NCBI RefSeq assembly: GCF_003050745.1
Contig: NZ_QAOF01000014.1
Span: 1-48,985 of the forward strand
Length of the DNA stretch: 48,985 nt
Source: Sphingomonas sp. PP-CE-3G-477
Lineage (GTDB): Bacteria; Pseudomonadota; Alphaproteobacteria; Sphingomonadales; Sphingomonadaceae
Direction of reading: 5' to 3'
Position 1 is the first letter of the stretch. Every line of letters starts with the position of its first letter. Below, piece after piece: positions 8,061 to 15,424 of the stretch. Below the pieces are notes generated by a model that worked only from the letters and a program-made list of their open reading frames with translations, made no database searches and was not told where the DNA came from. A program made the translations under genes and the position numbers.

Positions 8061-8483
8061 CTAGCGGCTAAGTCCGTCGCGGCAATAGCCTTCGCCGGGC
8101 TTGACGGTCAGGCAGTCGGTTTTGCCGAACAGATATTTGAGCCCGGTCGCGTCGCCGTTGGTCGCGCGCAGGGTTTCGCGGACGCCGTTGCGTTCGAACG
8201 TTATCGTGTCGCCGTTCGCGATACCGTCGAACTTGCCCTTGTTGTCGAGGTCCCACTGCATCGTCAGCGCATAGTGGCCGGGTGCGGCGGTGGGGGCGAT
8301 GTCGAGGACCATGCCTTCGACGGCGATCCAGCGGCCGGTATAGTCGGGCGCTTTGGGCTTGGGGGCGGCGACCTTGCGCTCGACCGATCCGGCGGAGGTC
8401 ATGTTACCGTCGCTGCTGGTATTGGGGGCGGGGCCTGAGCAGGCGGTCAGCGCGGCGGCGGTTAGGAGGGCGAGGGCTTTCAT
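8061..8483 (-). CDS. Predicted lipoprotein, unknown function
   Basis: 140 residues with a lipoprotein signal peptide: MKALALLTAAALTAC with Cys15 as lipidation site, then a Ser/Asn-rich linker. The mature part (YTGRWIAVEGMVLDIAP, HYALTMQWDLDNKGKFDGIANGDTITFERNGV) is beta-strand-rich and reads like a small lipocalin-like or beta-sandwich domain; two Cys (TDCLTVKPGEGYCRDG) near the C-terminus could form a disulphide. It is 10 bases upstream of the ECF sigma gene on the same strand, so it may be co-transcribed with it, and a role in envelope sensing is possible but inferred. Confidence 0.75.
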   Translation of the reverse strand: MKALALLTAAALTACSGPAPNTSSDGNMTSAGSVERKVAAPKPKAPDYTGRWIAVEGMVLDIAPTAAPGHYALTMQWDLDNKGKFDGIANGDTITFERNGVRETLRATNGDATGLKYLFGKTDCLTVKPGEGYCRDGLSR

Positions 8484-8524
8484 GGACGTCTCCTATGGCG
8501 CAGGCGAGCGAGCCAGCATTGCTC

Positions 8525-8606
8525 CGTCATCCTGACGAAAGTCAGCACCCAGAGTAACGTAGAACTGCGCTTTGTAACCCTGGGTCCTGACTTTCGTCAG
8601 GATGAC
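8525..8606. repeat. REP-like hairpin pair, CCTGAC family
   Basis: The second copy of the 3333-3414 type: CCTGACGAAAGTCAG in the left arm (one mismatch follows it) and its inverted complement in the right arm. It lies between the divergent lipoprotein and rpiB genes. Confidence 0.9.
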
Positions 8607-8718
8607 AGAGTGAAATGGGATGTCGTCGTCCATCACGACCCGCGAACAGGTGTGGCAAATGCGCGCTCGGGTCGATATGGGGCTGGGCACCCGATCCCCC
8701 GTCACAGGAATACGCCAG

Positions 8719-9159
8719 GTGCGCATCGCCATCGCGTCCGATCACGCCGCCGTTTCGTTGAAAGCGGTGCTCGCCGCTTGGCTGCGCGAGGCGGGGCATG
8801 ATGTGCTCGATCTCGGTCCTGAGGGTACCGCCAGCGTCGATTATCCCGATTATGGGTTCAAGCTTGCCGCAGCGATCGCCGATGGTAGCGCGGACCGCGG
8901 CATCGCGCTGTGCGGCTCGGGTATCGGCATCTCGATCGCCGCCAACCGCAATCCCGCCTGCCGCTGCGCGCTGGTCTCCGAACCGCTGTCGGCGAGCCTC
9001 GCGCGCATCCACAACGATGCCAACGCCATCGCGATGGGTGCGCGCCTGATAGGCGAGGAAATGGCCAAGGCGTGCGTCGAAGCTTTCTTGTCCGCCGAAT
9101 TCGCCGGCGGCCGTCATCAACTCCGTGTCGACAAACTTTCCACAAAGGTCCCCGCATGA
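8719..9159 (+). CDS. rpiB: Ribose-5-phosphate isomerase B
   Basis: Interconverts ribose 5-phosphate and ribulose 5-phosphate in the pentose phosphate pathway (RpiB/LacAB family). From the GTG at 8719 the 146 residues begin RIAIASDHAAVSLK, the family N-terminus. Cys65 lies in IALCGSGIGISIAANR with the phosphate loop, and HNDANAIAMGARL follows near residues 98-110. AGGA at 8705-8708 supports the GTG; the frame is open further upstream but that part has no homology-like sequence. Its stop overlaps the glyA ATG (ATGA), an arrangement often seen for rpiB-glyA in alphaproteobacteria. Confidence 0.94.
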   Translation: MRIAIASDHAAVSLKAVLAAWLREAGHDVLDLGPEGTASVDYPDYGFKLAAAIADGSADRGIALCGSGIGISIAANRNPACRCALVSEPLSASLARIHNDANAIAMGARLIGEEMAKACVEAFLSAEFAGGRHQLRVDKLSTKVPA

Positions 9160-10466
9160 GCACTCAGCCCCGCGAACTCCACGACGTCCAGCCGGATGGC
9201 TTCTTCACGCGCGGCCTGGCCGATGCGGACGCTGCCGTTTTCGCCGGCGTCGCTGCCGAACTGGAACGCGAGCAGACGCAGATCGAACTGATCGCGTCGG
9301 AGAACATCGTCTCGAAGGCGGTGCTCGAGGCGCAAGGGTCGGTGTTCACGAACAAGTACGCGGAAGGCTATCCGGGCAAGCGTTATTACCAGGGCTGCGC
9401 GCCGTCGGACGTCGTCGAGACGCTCGCGATCGAGCGGGCCAAGCAGATCTTCGGCTGCGGGTTCGTCAACGTGCAGCCGCATTCGGGCGCGCAGGCGAAC
9501 GGCGCGGTAATGCTGGCGCTGGTGAAGCCGGGCGACACGATCCTCGGCATGAGCCTCGATGCGGGCGGTCACCTGACGCATGGCGCGAAGCCGGCCATGT
9601 CGGGCAAGTGGTTCAACGCGATCCAGTACGGTGTCGACGCGACCACGCACCTGATCGACTACGACCAGGTCGAGGCGCTGGCGGTCGAGCATCAGCCGAA
9701 ACTGATCATCGCGGGCGGTTCGGCCTATCCGCGGACGATCGACTTCGCGCGTTTCCGCGCGATCGCGGACAAGGTCGGCGCGTATTTCATGGTCGACATG
9801 GCGCATTTCGCCGGCATCGTCGCGGCGGGCCTGCACCCGACGCCGTTCGGTCATGCGCATGTCGTGACGACCACCACGCACAAGACGCTGCGGGGCCCGC
9901 GCGGCGGCATGATCATGACCAATGACGAGGCGCTGGCGAAGAAGTTCAACTCGGCGGTGTTCCCGGGCCTCCAAGGCGGGCCGCTGATGCATGTGATTGC
10001 GGCGAAGGCGGTCGCGTTCGGCGAGGCGTTGCAGCCCGACTTCAAGAGCTACATCGCTGCGGTCGTCGAGAACGCGAAGGTGCTCGCGGCGACGCTCAAG
10101 GAGCGCGGCTCGGACGTCGTTTCGGGCGGCACCGATACGCATCTGGCGCTGATCGATCTCACGCCGCTCGGCATTACCGGCCGCGATGCGGACGAGGCGC
10201 TGGAGCGTGCGGGCATCACCTGCAACAAGAACGGCATCCCCAATGATCCGCTGCCGCCGGTGAAGACCAGCGGCATCCGCGTCGGCTCGCCCGCGGGCAC
10301 GACGCGCGGCTTCGGCCCGGCGGAGTTCCGCGAGATCGGCAACATGGTCGCCGACGTGCTGGACGGCCTCGCGAAAAAGGGCGAGCATGGGGACCCGGAA
10401 GTCGAGGCGGACGTTCGGACGCGTGTTCGTGCACTCTGCGCGCGCTTCCCGATCTATCAAGGATAA
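9156..10466 (+). CDS. glyA: Serine hydroxymethyltransferase
   Basis: PLP enzyme converting serine and tetrahydrofolate to glycine and 5,10-methylene-THF. 436 residues with IELIASENIVSKAV at 43-56, NKYAEGYPGKRYYQGC at 66-81, VDMAHFAGIVAAG at 213-225 and the Schiff-base Lys243 in TTTTHKTLRGPRGG. C-terminal GIRVGSPAGTTRGFG is also typical. The ATG overlaps the rpiB stop. It heads into a small membrane protein gene and nrdR, forming a run of four genes linking glycine/one-carbon supply with nucleotide reduction control. Confidence 0.97.
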   Translation: MSTQPRELHDVQPDGFFTRGLADADAAVFAGVAAELEREQTQIELIASENIVSKAVLEAQGSVFTNKYAEGYPGKRYYQGCAPSDVVETLAIERAKQIFGCGFVNVQPHSGAQANGAVMLALVKPGDTILGMSLDAGGHLTHGAKPAMSGKWFNAIQYGVDATTHLIDYDQVEALAVEHQPKLIIAGGSAYPRTIDFARFRAIADKVGAYFMVDMAHFAGIVAAGLHPTPFGHAHVVTTTTHKTLRGPRGGMIMTNDEALAKKFNSAVFPGLQGGPLMHVIAAKAVAFGEALQPDFKSYIAAVVENAKVLAATLKERGSDVVSGGTDTHLALIDLTPLGITGRDADEALERAGITCNKNGIPNDPLPPVKTSGIRVGSPAGTTRGFGPAEFREIGNMVADVLDGLAKKGEHGDPEVEADVRTRVRALCARFPIYQG

Positions 10467-10469
10467 GAC

Positions 10470-10649
10470 ATGTCGAAGATCGATGACCTCCAGAACGACA
10501 TCAAGGCGACGCCCGGCCTCGGCAAGAGCATGGCCAAGTGGAGCGCACTCGGCGCGGTCGTGGCGATCCCGGTGCCGGTGATCGGCCCAATCTTCGGCGC
10601 ACTCGCGGGCGCGGGCTACGCCTATTACAAGGGCAAGAAGAAGGTCTGA
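10470..10649 (+). CDS. Small conserved-looking membrane protein (59 aa)
   Basis: A 59-residue gene fitting exactly between glyA (3-base gap) and nrdR, whose ATG directly follows the TGA. The protein has a polar N-terminus (MSKIDDLQNDIKATPGLGKS), a glycine/proline-rich hydrophobic stretch at about 26-52 (GAVVAIPVPVIGPIFGALAG), and a basic tail YYKGKKKV. Tight packing and sensible composition make it a real gene. The hydrophobic stretch with a VPVIGP turn suggests a hairpin-type membrane insertion. Function unknown; the G-rich hydrophobic core with basic tail is reminiscent of small membrane-active peptides, but that is weak. Confidence 0.75.
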   Translation: MSKIDDLQNDIKATPGLGKSMAKWSALGAVVAIPVPVIGPIFGALAGAGYAYYKGKKKV

Positions 10650-11114
10650 ATGCGCTGCCCCTTCTGCGGACATGAAGACAGCCAGGTAAAGGACAGCCGC
10701 CCCACCGAAGACGGGGCGGCGATCCGACGCCGGCGCCAGTGCGAAGGCTGCGCCGCGCGTTTCACGACGTTCGAGCGGATCCAGTTGCGCGAGCTGTTCG
10801 TGTTGAAGAGCGAGGGGCGGAGAGAGCCTTTCGACCGGGAGAAGCTGCTCAGGTCGTTGTCGATCGCGACGCGGAAGCGGGCGATCGAGCCGGGGCGGAT
10901 CGAGAAGCTGGTGAGCGGGATCCAGCGGCGGCTGGAGACGCTGGGCGAGAACGACGTCACATCGAAGCGGATCGGCGAGATGGTGATGGACGGGCTCAAG
11001 GGTCTCGATTCCGTGGCGTATATCCGGTTCGCGAGTGTGTATCGGGACTTTAGCGAGGCTAAGGACTTCGAGGCTTTTGCTGGGAGTGTTGAGGAGGTTG
11101 GGCGAGCGGAGTGA
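10650..11114 (+). CDS. nrdR: Transcriptional repressor NrdR
   Basis: ATP/dATP-sensing repressor of ribonucleotide reductase genes. 154 residues: an N-terminal zinc ribbon with Cys3, Cys6, Cys31 and Cys34 (MRCPFCG, RRQCEGCAARFTTFE), followed by the ATP-cone domain from about 49 to 139 (VLKSEGRREPFDREKL, YIRFASVYRDF). Its ATG abuts the stop of the 59-residue gene. No NrdR target gene lies in the window. Confidence 0.97.
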   Translation: MRCPFCGHEDSQVKDSRPTEDGAAIRRRRQCEGCAARFTTFERIQLRELFVLKSEGRREPFDREKLLRSLSIATRKRAIEPGRIEKLVSGIQRRLETLGENDVTSKRIGEMVMDGLKGLDSVAYIRFASVYRDFSEAKDFEAFAGSVEEVGRAE

Positions 11115-11227
11115 TTCGTCCTTCTCTCTTGGCCTGCTCTCGTTCAGCCTCGTCCTTGTCCGGGTTTGTGTCCGCGCAACTGGCAGCATCACAAACTTTA
11201 CCTTATCGACGGTTCCTCACCCCTCTT

Positions 11228-11281
11228 CCGTTCGTCCTGAGTAGGGACTGAGCGCGGCGAAGGCCCGTATCGAAGGACAGG
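11228..11281. repeat. Left 54-bp arm of an inverted repeat pair (TTCGTCCTGAGTAG type)
   Basis: Begins CCGTTCGTCCTGAGTAG and ends TATCGAAGGACAGG. Its near-identical reverse complement is at 11560-11609. The two bracket the GIY-YIG coding region, which starts 5 bases after this arm. Related copies lie at 16411-16559. Confidence 0.85.
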
Positions 11282-11285
11282 TTGC

Positions 11286-12503
11286 ATGAGCTTTTACGCC
11301 TACATGCTCCGCTGTTCCGACGGCAGCTACTATATCGGCCACACCGACTCGTTGGAACGCCGCATTGCCCAGCACCAGCACGGTGAGCTCCCCGGATACA
11401 CACACAACCGGCGCCCGGTTACGCTGATGTGGTCGCAGGACTTCCCGAGCAGGATCGAGGCGCTGGCGGCCGAGCGTCAGTTGAAAGGCTGGACGCGGGC
11501 GAAGAAGGAAGCGCTGGCGGCGGGGGATTGGGGCGCAGTGCGCTTACTCTCGCGCAAATCCTTCGATACGGGTCTTCGGCTTCGCTCAGCCCCTACTCAG
11601 GACGAACGGGGTGGGTTGGATGAGCGGGATGGTTTGGCTGAGCAAAGTGGATTGGCCGAGCCGGACGACTTTGGCGAGATTGGTGGATTTGGCGACGTGA
11701 TTGACGAAAACATGATTGGTACGGACGCGGCTGGGGACAGCGATGTACTCGCGGATGGAGATGGGGCGGTTGGAGCTCCACCCCCCGTCATAATCCTCGT
11801 CCGTCCCCAACTCGGCGAGAACATCGGCAAGGCGGCGCGCGCCATGCTCAACTTCGGGCTTACCGAAATGCGCCTCGTCTCCCCGCGCGACGGCTGGCCC
11901 AACCCCTCGGCTGGGCCCGCCGCCAGTGGCGCCGACATCGTGCTCCAGAACGCGAAGGTCTACGACAGCGTCGCTGCCGCCACCGCCGACTGCGCGCAGG
12001 TCTTCGCTACCACGGTGCGGAAACGCGGCGTAACCAAGCCGGTTGTCACCCCCGAACAGGCCGCAACCGAGATCCACGCAGCCCCCGGCCGCTCCGCGAT
12101 CCTGTTCGGGCCCGAGCGGTCCGGCCTCGAAACCGACGACGTCGCAGTTGCGAGGACGATCATCACGGTGCCGATCAACCCGGAGTTCGGGTCGCTCAAT
12201 CTCGCCCAGGCGGTGATCCTGGTCGCCTATGAATGGTCGAAGGGCCTGACCGCCGAACGTGAGCTGTCACAGCCGTCGATCAATCCGATCATGCCACCTG
12301 CGCCGCAGGAGGAGCTCGACGGGATGATCGGGCAGCTCGATGCGATGCTGATGGGCGCCGGGTTCTTCCACCTGCCCGACAAGATGCAGTCGACGCGGCG
12401 GACTCTCCGCACGCTGCTGACCAAGCCGGGCTGGTCGAGCCAGGAGATCCGGACTCTCCGCGGCGTGTTGTCGTCGCTGGCGGGGAAGCGGCCGCGAGCC
12501 TAG
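11286..12503 (+). CDS. trmJ: GIY-YIG nuclease domain fused to TrmJ-like tRNA 2'-O-methyltransferase
   Basis: 405 residues in one open frame. Residues 3-85 are a GIY-YIG domain of the UhpB/UPF0213-like single-domain class (YAYMLRCSDGSYYIGHT, LERRIAQH, FPSRIEALAAERQLKGW). Residues 165-405 are a SPOUT methyltransferase of the TrmJ/TrmH group 1 type, which methylates the ribose of tRNA position 32: VRPQLGENIGKAARAMLNFG, LFGPERSGLE and SLNLAQAVILVAYEW. Residues 90-164 are a Gly/Asp/Glu-rich linker; its start (SFDTGLRLRSAPTQDER) is translated from the right arm of the flanking repeat. TrmJ may also be made alone from ATG 11712 (263 residues), the usual size. The fusion looks like the result of a repeat-bracketed nuclease cassette lying directly upstream of trmJ. 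Confidence 0.85.
   Translation: MSFYAYMLRCSDGSYYIGHTDSLERRIAQHQHGELPGYTHNRRPVTLMWSQDFPSRIEALAAERQLKGWTRAKKEALAAGDWGAVRLLSRKSFDTGLRLRSAPTQDERGGLDERDGLAEQSGLAEPDDFGEIGGFGDVIDENMIGTDAAGDSDVLADGDGAVGAPPPVIILVRPQLGENIGKAARAMLNFGLTEMRLVSPRDGWPNPSAGPAASGADIVLQNAKVYDSVAAATADCAQVFATTVRKRGVTKPVVTPEQAATEIHAAPGRSAILFGPERSGLETDDVAVARTIITVPINPEFGSLNLAQAVILVAYEWSKGLTAERELSQPSINPIMPPAPQEELDGMIGQLDAMLMGAGFFHLPDKMQSTRRTLRTLLTKPGWSSQEIRTLRGVLSSLAGKRPRA
11560..11609. repeat. Right arm of inverted repeat pair, inside the fusion ORF
   Basis: CCTTCGATACGGGTCTTCGG to CTACTCAGGACGAACGG is the near-perfect reverse complement of 11228-11281. It is translated in frame as the beginning of the linker between the GIY-YIG and TrmJ domains. 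Confidence 0.85.
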
Positions 12504-12799
12504 CGCCGGTCGAAGGCGGCGAGTTCGTAGGCGATCGAGGCTTCGACCAGGCGTTCCCACAGATCCGCGACCACGGCCTCCGGAACGCCCAGTCTCACCG
12601 CCTCGGCCCGCGCGTTGTCGATCACCTGTGTCTTCCGACCCTCGTCGCGGACATGCCCACGCTGGGGCTTGATCCGCGCGGCGGCGTCCATGTAGGCGAA
12701 CCGCTTGGCGAGCAGCGCGACCAAGTCGCGGTCGAGCGCGTCGACGCCTGCGCGGACATCGGTCATGGTGGTGCAATCGGGCCCGGGGAGAATGGTCAT
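12500..12799 (-). CDS. Chorismate mutase (AroQ/PchB-like)
   Basis: About 99 residues from ATG 12799 (107 if the ATG at 12823 is used). All-helical AroQ fold: DVRAGVDALDRDLVALLAKR, MDAAARIK, DEGRKTQVIDNARAEA and WERLVEASIAYELAAFD. The opening PGPDCTTMTDVR resembles isochorismate-pyruvate lyase PchB more than the fused P-protein type, so the product may act as chorismate mutase, as isochorismate-pyruvate lyase, or both. No siderophore or salicylate genes lie nearby, which favours a mutase role in Phe/Tyr synthesis. It is convergent with the TrmJ fusion gene and their stops overlap by 4 bases. Confidence 0.85.
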   Translation of the reverse strand: MTILPGPDCTTMTDVRAGVDALDRDLVALLAKRFAYMDAAARIKPQRGHVRDEGRKTQVIDNARAEAVRLGVPEAVVADLWERLVEASIAYELAAFDRR

Positions 12800-12837
12800 G
12801 CGCCGTCTCTTGCCGAGCCCCATCCGGCCTGTCCAGC

Positions 12838-12866
12838 TTGACTCTGGACCGCCCCCCGTCTAGGCG
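12838..12866 (+). promoter_or_regulatory. Candidate rpsD promoter
   Basis: TTGACT at 12838-12843 is followed by a 17-base spacer and TAGGCG at 12861-12866. A strong -35 with a TAG-type -10 is plausible for a GC-rich alphaproteobacterium. It would give an untranslated leader of about 120 bases before rpsD. A GTCCAG/CTGGAC dyad (12831-12836, 12844-12849) surrounds the -35 box. Confidence 0.45.
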
Positions 12867-12990
12867 CCCGCCTTCGCAATGGCCCTGCACCCCGGTGAAG
12901 CGGTGGCCCTGCCCTGTCTGGACATCCGTCTCGTACAGCCAGCAGAGCGATACCGGGAACAACGTTGTTAGCATTTGCCAAGGACTTACT

Positions 12991-13605
12991 ATGTCGAAGC
13001 GTCAGAGCGCGAAGTACAAACTCGATCGCCGTATGGGCGAGAACATCTGGGGTCGTCCCAAGTCGCCAGTCAACAAGCGCGAATACGGCCCGGGCCAGCA
13101 CGGCCAGCGCCGCAAGGGCAAGGTCAGCGATTTCGGTATCCAGCTGCGCGCCAAGCAGAAGCTCAAGGGCTATTACGGCGACGTGACCGAGAAGCAGTTC
13201 CGTGCGTGCTACCATGAGGCTGCGCGTCTGAAGGGCGATACCTCGCAGAACCTGATCGGCCTGCTCGAGCAGCGCCTCGACATGATCGTCTACCGCGCCA
13301 AGTTCGCACCGACGATCTTCGCGGCACGCCAGATCGTCTCGCACGGCCACATCCGCGTCAACGGCGTGAAGTGCAACATCGCCTCGCGTCGCTGCTTCGT
13401 CGGCGACGAGATCACGCTGGGCACCAAGGCGCAGGAAATGGCGCTGGTCATGGAAGCCCAGAGCCTAGCCGAGCGTGAGATCCCCGATTACGTCGCCACC
13501 GACGGTGCGGCCAAGGTCACCTTCACGCGCGTTCCGACGCTCGACGAAGTGCCTTACCCGGTGAAGATGGAGCCGAACCTCGTCGTCGAATTCTACTCGC
13601 GTTAA
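12991..13605 (+). CDS. rpsD: 30S ribosomal protein S4
   Basis: 204 residues, the standard length. N-terminal MSKRQSAKYKLDRRMGENIWG, the REYGPGQHGQRRKGK segment, and the S4 RNA-binding domain near residues 94-155 (RLDMIVYRAKFAPTIFAARQ, HGHIRVNGVK) ending NLVVEFYSR. A primary 16S rRNA binder in 30S assembly. AAGGA lies 6 bases before the ATG. It stands outside the alpha operon here, as in many alphaproteobacteria, with its own promoter and a terminator at 13691-13717. Confidence 0.98.
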   Translation: MSKRQSAKYKLDRRMGENIWGRPKSPVNKREYGPGQHGQRRKGKVSDFGIQLRAKQKLKGYYGDVTEKQFRACYHEAARLKGDTSQNLIGLLEQRLDMIVYRAKFAPTIFAARQIVSHGHIRVNGVKCNIASRRCFVGDEITLGTKAQEMALVMEAQSLAEREIPDYVATDGAAKVTFTRVPTLDEVPYPVKMEPNLVVEFYSR

Positions 13606-13690
13606 GCCGAGTAGATTCGTCGACCGGCCGGCGTCGCTCAAGCGACGTCCGACGACGTGGCTTTGCCACGGCGCGGTTTGGAACAGAAAA

Positions 13691-13717
13691 GGGCGGTCCT
13701 GCGGGGCCGCCCTTTTT
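13691..13717 (+). terminator. Intrinsic terminator after rpsD
   Basis: GGGCGG at 13691-13696 pairs with CCGCCC at 13707-13712, followed directly by TTTTT. An A-run before the stem (13687-13690) makes it partly bidirectional. Confidence 0.9.
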
Positions 13718-13791
13718 CGTTGCCCCGTGTCGTCTCGTGGACATGCGCGCCCGGCTTTGCCAGAACGCGCGCAACCAAACGGGGAATGACC

Positions 13792-15423
13792 ATGCGCGCT
13801 GCCATCCTGCCTCTCCTGCTGCTCGGGACCGCCGCGTCCGCGCAGACTACGCCCGCGATCTCGGTCGAGACGTTGAAGACCGTTACGCAGGTGCTGTCGT
13901 CCGACGCGTACGAAGGCCGCGCGCCGACCACGCCCGCGGAGGCGAAGACGGTCGCGTACATCGTCGGGCGGATGAAGGCGGCGGGGTTGAAGCCCGGCAA
14001 TAAGGGCAGCTGGACGCAGGACGTGCCGATGGTGGAGATTACCGCGGGCAACGTCGCGCCGTTCAGCTTCACCGGCGGTAAGGCGCCCGTCAGTCTCGCC
14101 TATCGCACCGACATGGTCGCGGGCACGTACCGCGTGGCGCCGAAGTCCGCGGTGGCGAACAGCGACGTGGTATTCGTCGGCTACGGCATCACCGCGCCTG
14201 AAAAGGGCTGGGACGATTATGCCGGCACCGATGTGAAGGGGAAGACCGTGGTCATCCTCATCAACGACGCCGACTGGCAGACGATGTCGCGCGAGGGGCC
14301 CTTCGAGGGCCGCGCGATGACGTGGTACGGGCGCTGGCCGTACAAGTTCGAGAATGCAGCGAAGCACGGCGCGGCGGCGGCGATCATCGTCCACGATACC
14401 GAGCCGGCGGCGTATCCGTGGGCTGTCGTGCAGTCGTCCTGGACCGGGCCGCAGCTCGAGCTGGACGAGAAGGGCGATCATCTCGACCAGTCGCAGATCG
14501 TCGGCTGGATGCAGAAGCCGGCGGCGGAACGCGTGTTTGCGAGCGCGGGCAAGGATTACGCGACGCTGGCGGCGGCGGCGAAGGTGAAGGGGTTCAAGGC
14601 GGTACCGCTCGGGCTGAAGTTCGGCGGCGGGTTCGACAACACGATCAAGCGGCAGGCGTCGAAGAACGTCATCGGCGTGCTGCCGGGGACGGCGGCGCCC
14701 AATGATTACGTGATGTATTCGGCGCATTGGGATCATCTCGGGCGCTGCGACGCGGTCGATGGCGACGACATCTGCAATGGCGCGGCGGACAATGCGAGCG
14801 GTGTTGCCGGGCTGGTGGCGCTGGCGGAGGCTCAGGTGAAGGCGGGGCCGGCCAAGCGCTCGATCGCGTTCCTGGCGGTGACGGCGGAGGAGTCCGGGCT
14901 GCTCGGGTCGCGCTATTATGCCGAGCATCCGATCTATCCGCTCGCGCATACCGTCGGCGGCGTGAACATGGACGTGCTGAACGTCGACGGCCGGGCGAAG
15001 GATTTCGTGCTGACCGGCGCGGGAAAGTCGGAGATCGAGGATCTGGTGAAGCCGTTCGTTGCTGCCGAGGGCCGCGTGGTCGGTATCGAGGCGAACCCGG
15101 AGCGCGGCGGCTATTACCGGTCGGATCACTTCAGTTTCGCCAAGCTGGGCGTGCCGATGCTCGATGGCGGCAGCGGCGAGGACCTTGTCGTTGGTGGCAC
15201 CGCAGCAGGACATGCCGCGCGCGAGGATTATGTCGCGCACCGGTATCACAAGCCTGCGGACGAATATGACGCCAAGTGGGACTGGTCGGGTGCGGTCGAG
15301 GATCTGACGATCTATTACGGGCTCGGGCGCAAGCTCGCGGACGATACCAGTCTGTGGCCGAACTGGTATAAGACCGCCGAATTCCGCGGCATCCGTGACC
15401 GCGATCGCGCAGGAGCCAAGTAA
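13792..15423 (+). CDS. M28 family metallopeptidase, secreted
   Basis: 543 residues with a Sec signal peptide (MRAAILPLLLLGTAASAQ). A PA-type insert lies at about 115-240 (SDVVFVGYGITAPEKGWDDYAG, GKTVVILIND). The zinc-peptidase core has the expected di-zinc ligands: His312 in SAHWDHLG, Asp333 in NGAADNASGVAG, the catalytic Glu366-Glu367 in TAEESGLLGSRYY, Asp394 in VNMDVLN, and His486 in HRYHKPADEYD. Likely a periplasmic or outer-surface aminopeptidase. ATG 13792 is preceded by GGGGA with 6-base spacing; ATG 13786 is too close to it. The next gene starts 2 bases after the stop, so the pair is an operon. Confidence 0.93.
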   Translation: MRAAILPLLLLGTAASAQTTPAISVETLKTVTQVLSSDAYEGRAPTTPAEAKTVAYIVGRMKAAGLKPGNKGSWTQDVPMVEITAGNVAPFSFTGGKAPVSLAYRTDMVAGTYRVAPKSAVANSDVVFVGYGITAPEKGWDDYAGTDVKGKTVVILINDADWQTMSREGPFEGRAMTWYGRWPYKFENAAKHGAAAAIIVHDTEPAAYPWAVVQSSWTGPQLELDEKGDHLDQSQIVGWMQKPAAERVFASAGKDYATLAAAAKVKGFKAVPLGLKFGGGFDNTIKRQASKNVIGVLPGTAAPNDYVMYSAHWDHLGRCDAVDGDDICNGAADNASGVAGLVALAEAQVKAGPAKRSIAFLAVTAEESGLLGSRYYAEHPIYPLAHTVGGVNMDVLNVDGRAKDFVLTGAGKSEIEDLVKPFVAAEGRVVGIEANPERGGYYRSDHFSFAKLGVPMLDGGSGEDLVVGGTAAGHAAREDYVAHRYHKPADEYDAKWDWSGAVEDLTIYYGLGRKLADDTSLWPNWYKTAEFRGIRDRDRAGAK

Positions 15424-15424
15424 C

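Noticed and set aside
8620..8718. N-terminal extension of rpiB
   Set aside because: The residues before the GTG at 8719 do not resemble the family, and a good AGGA precedes the GTG.
9117..11192. A 691-codon open frame on the minus strand across glyA and nrdR
   Set aside because: It is antisense to two unmistakable genes; its product is Arg/His/Asp-rich with no recognisable motif, as expected from the mirror of GC-rich codons.
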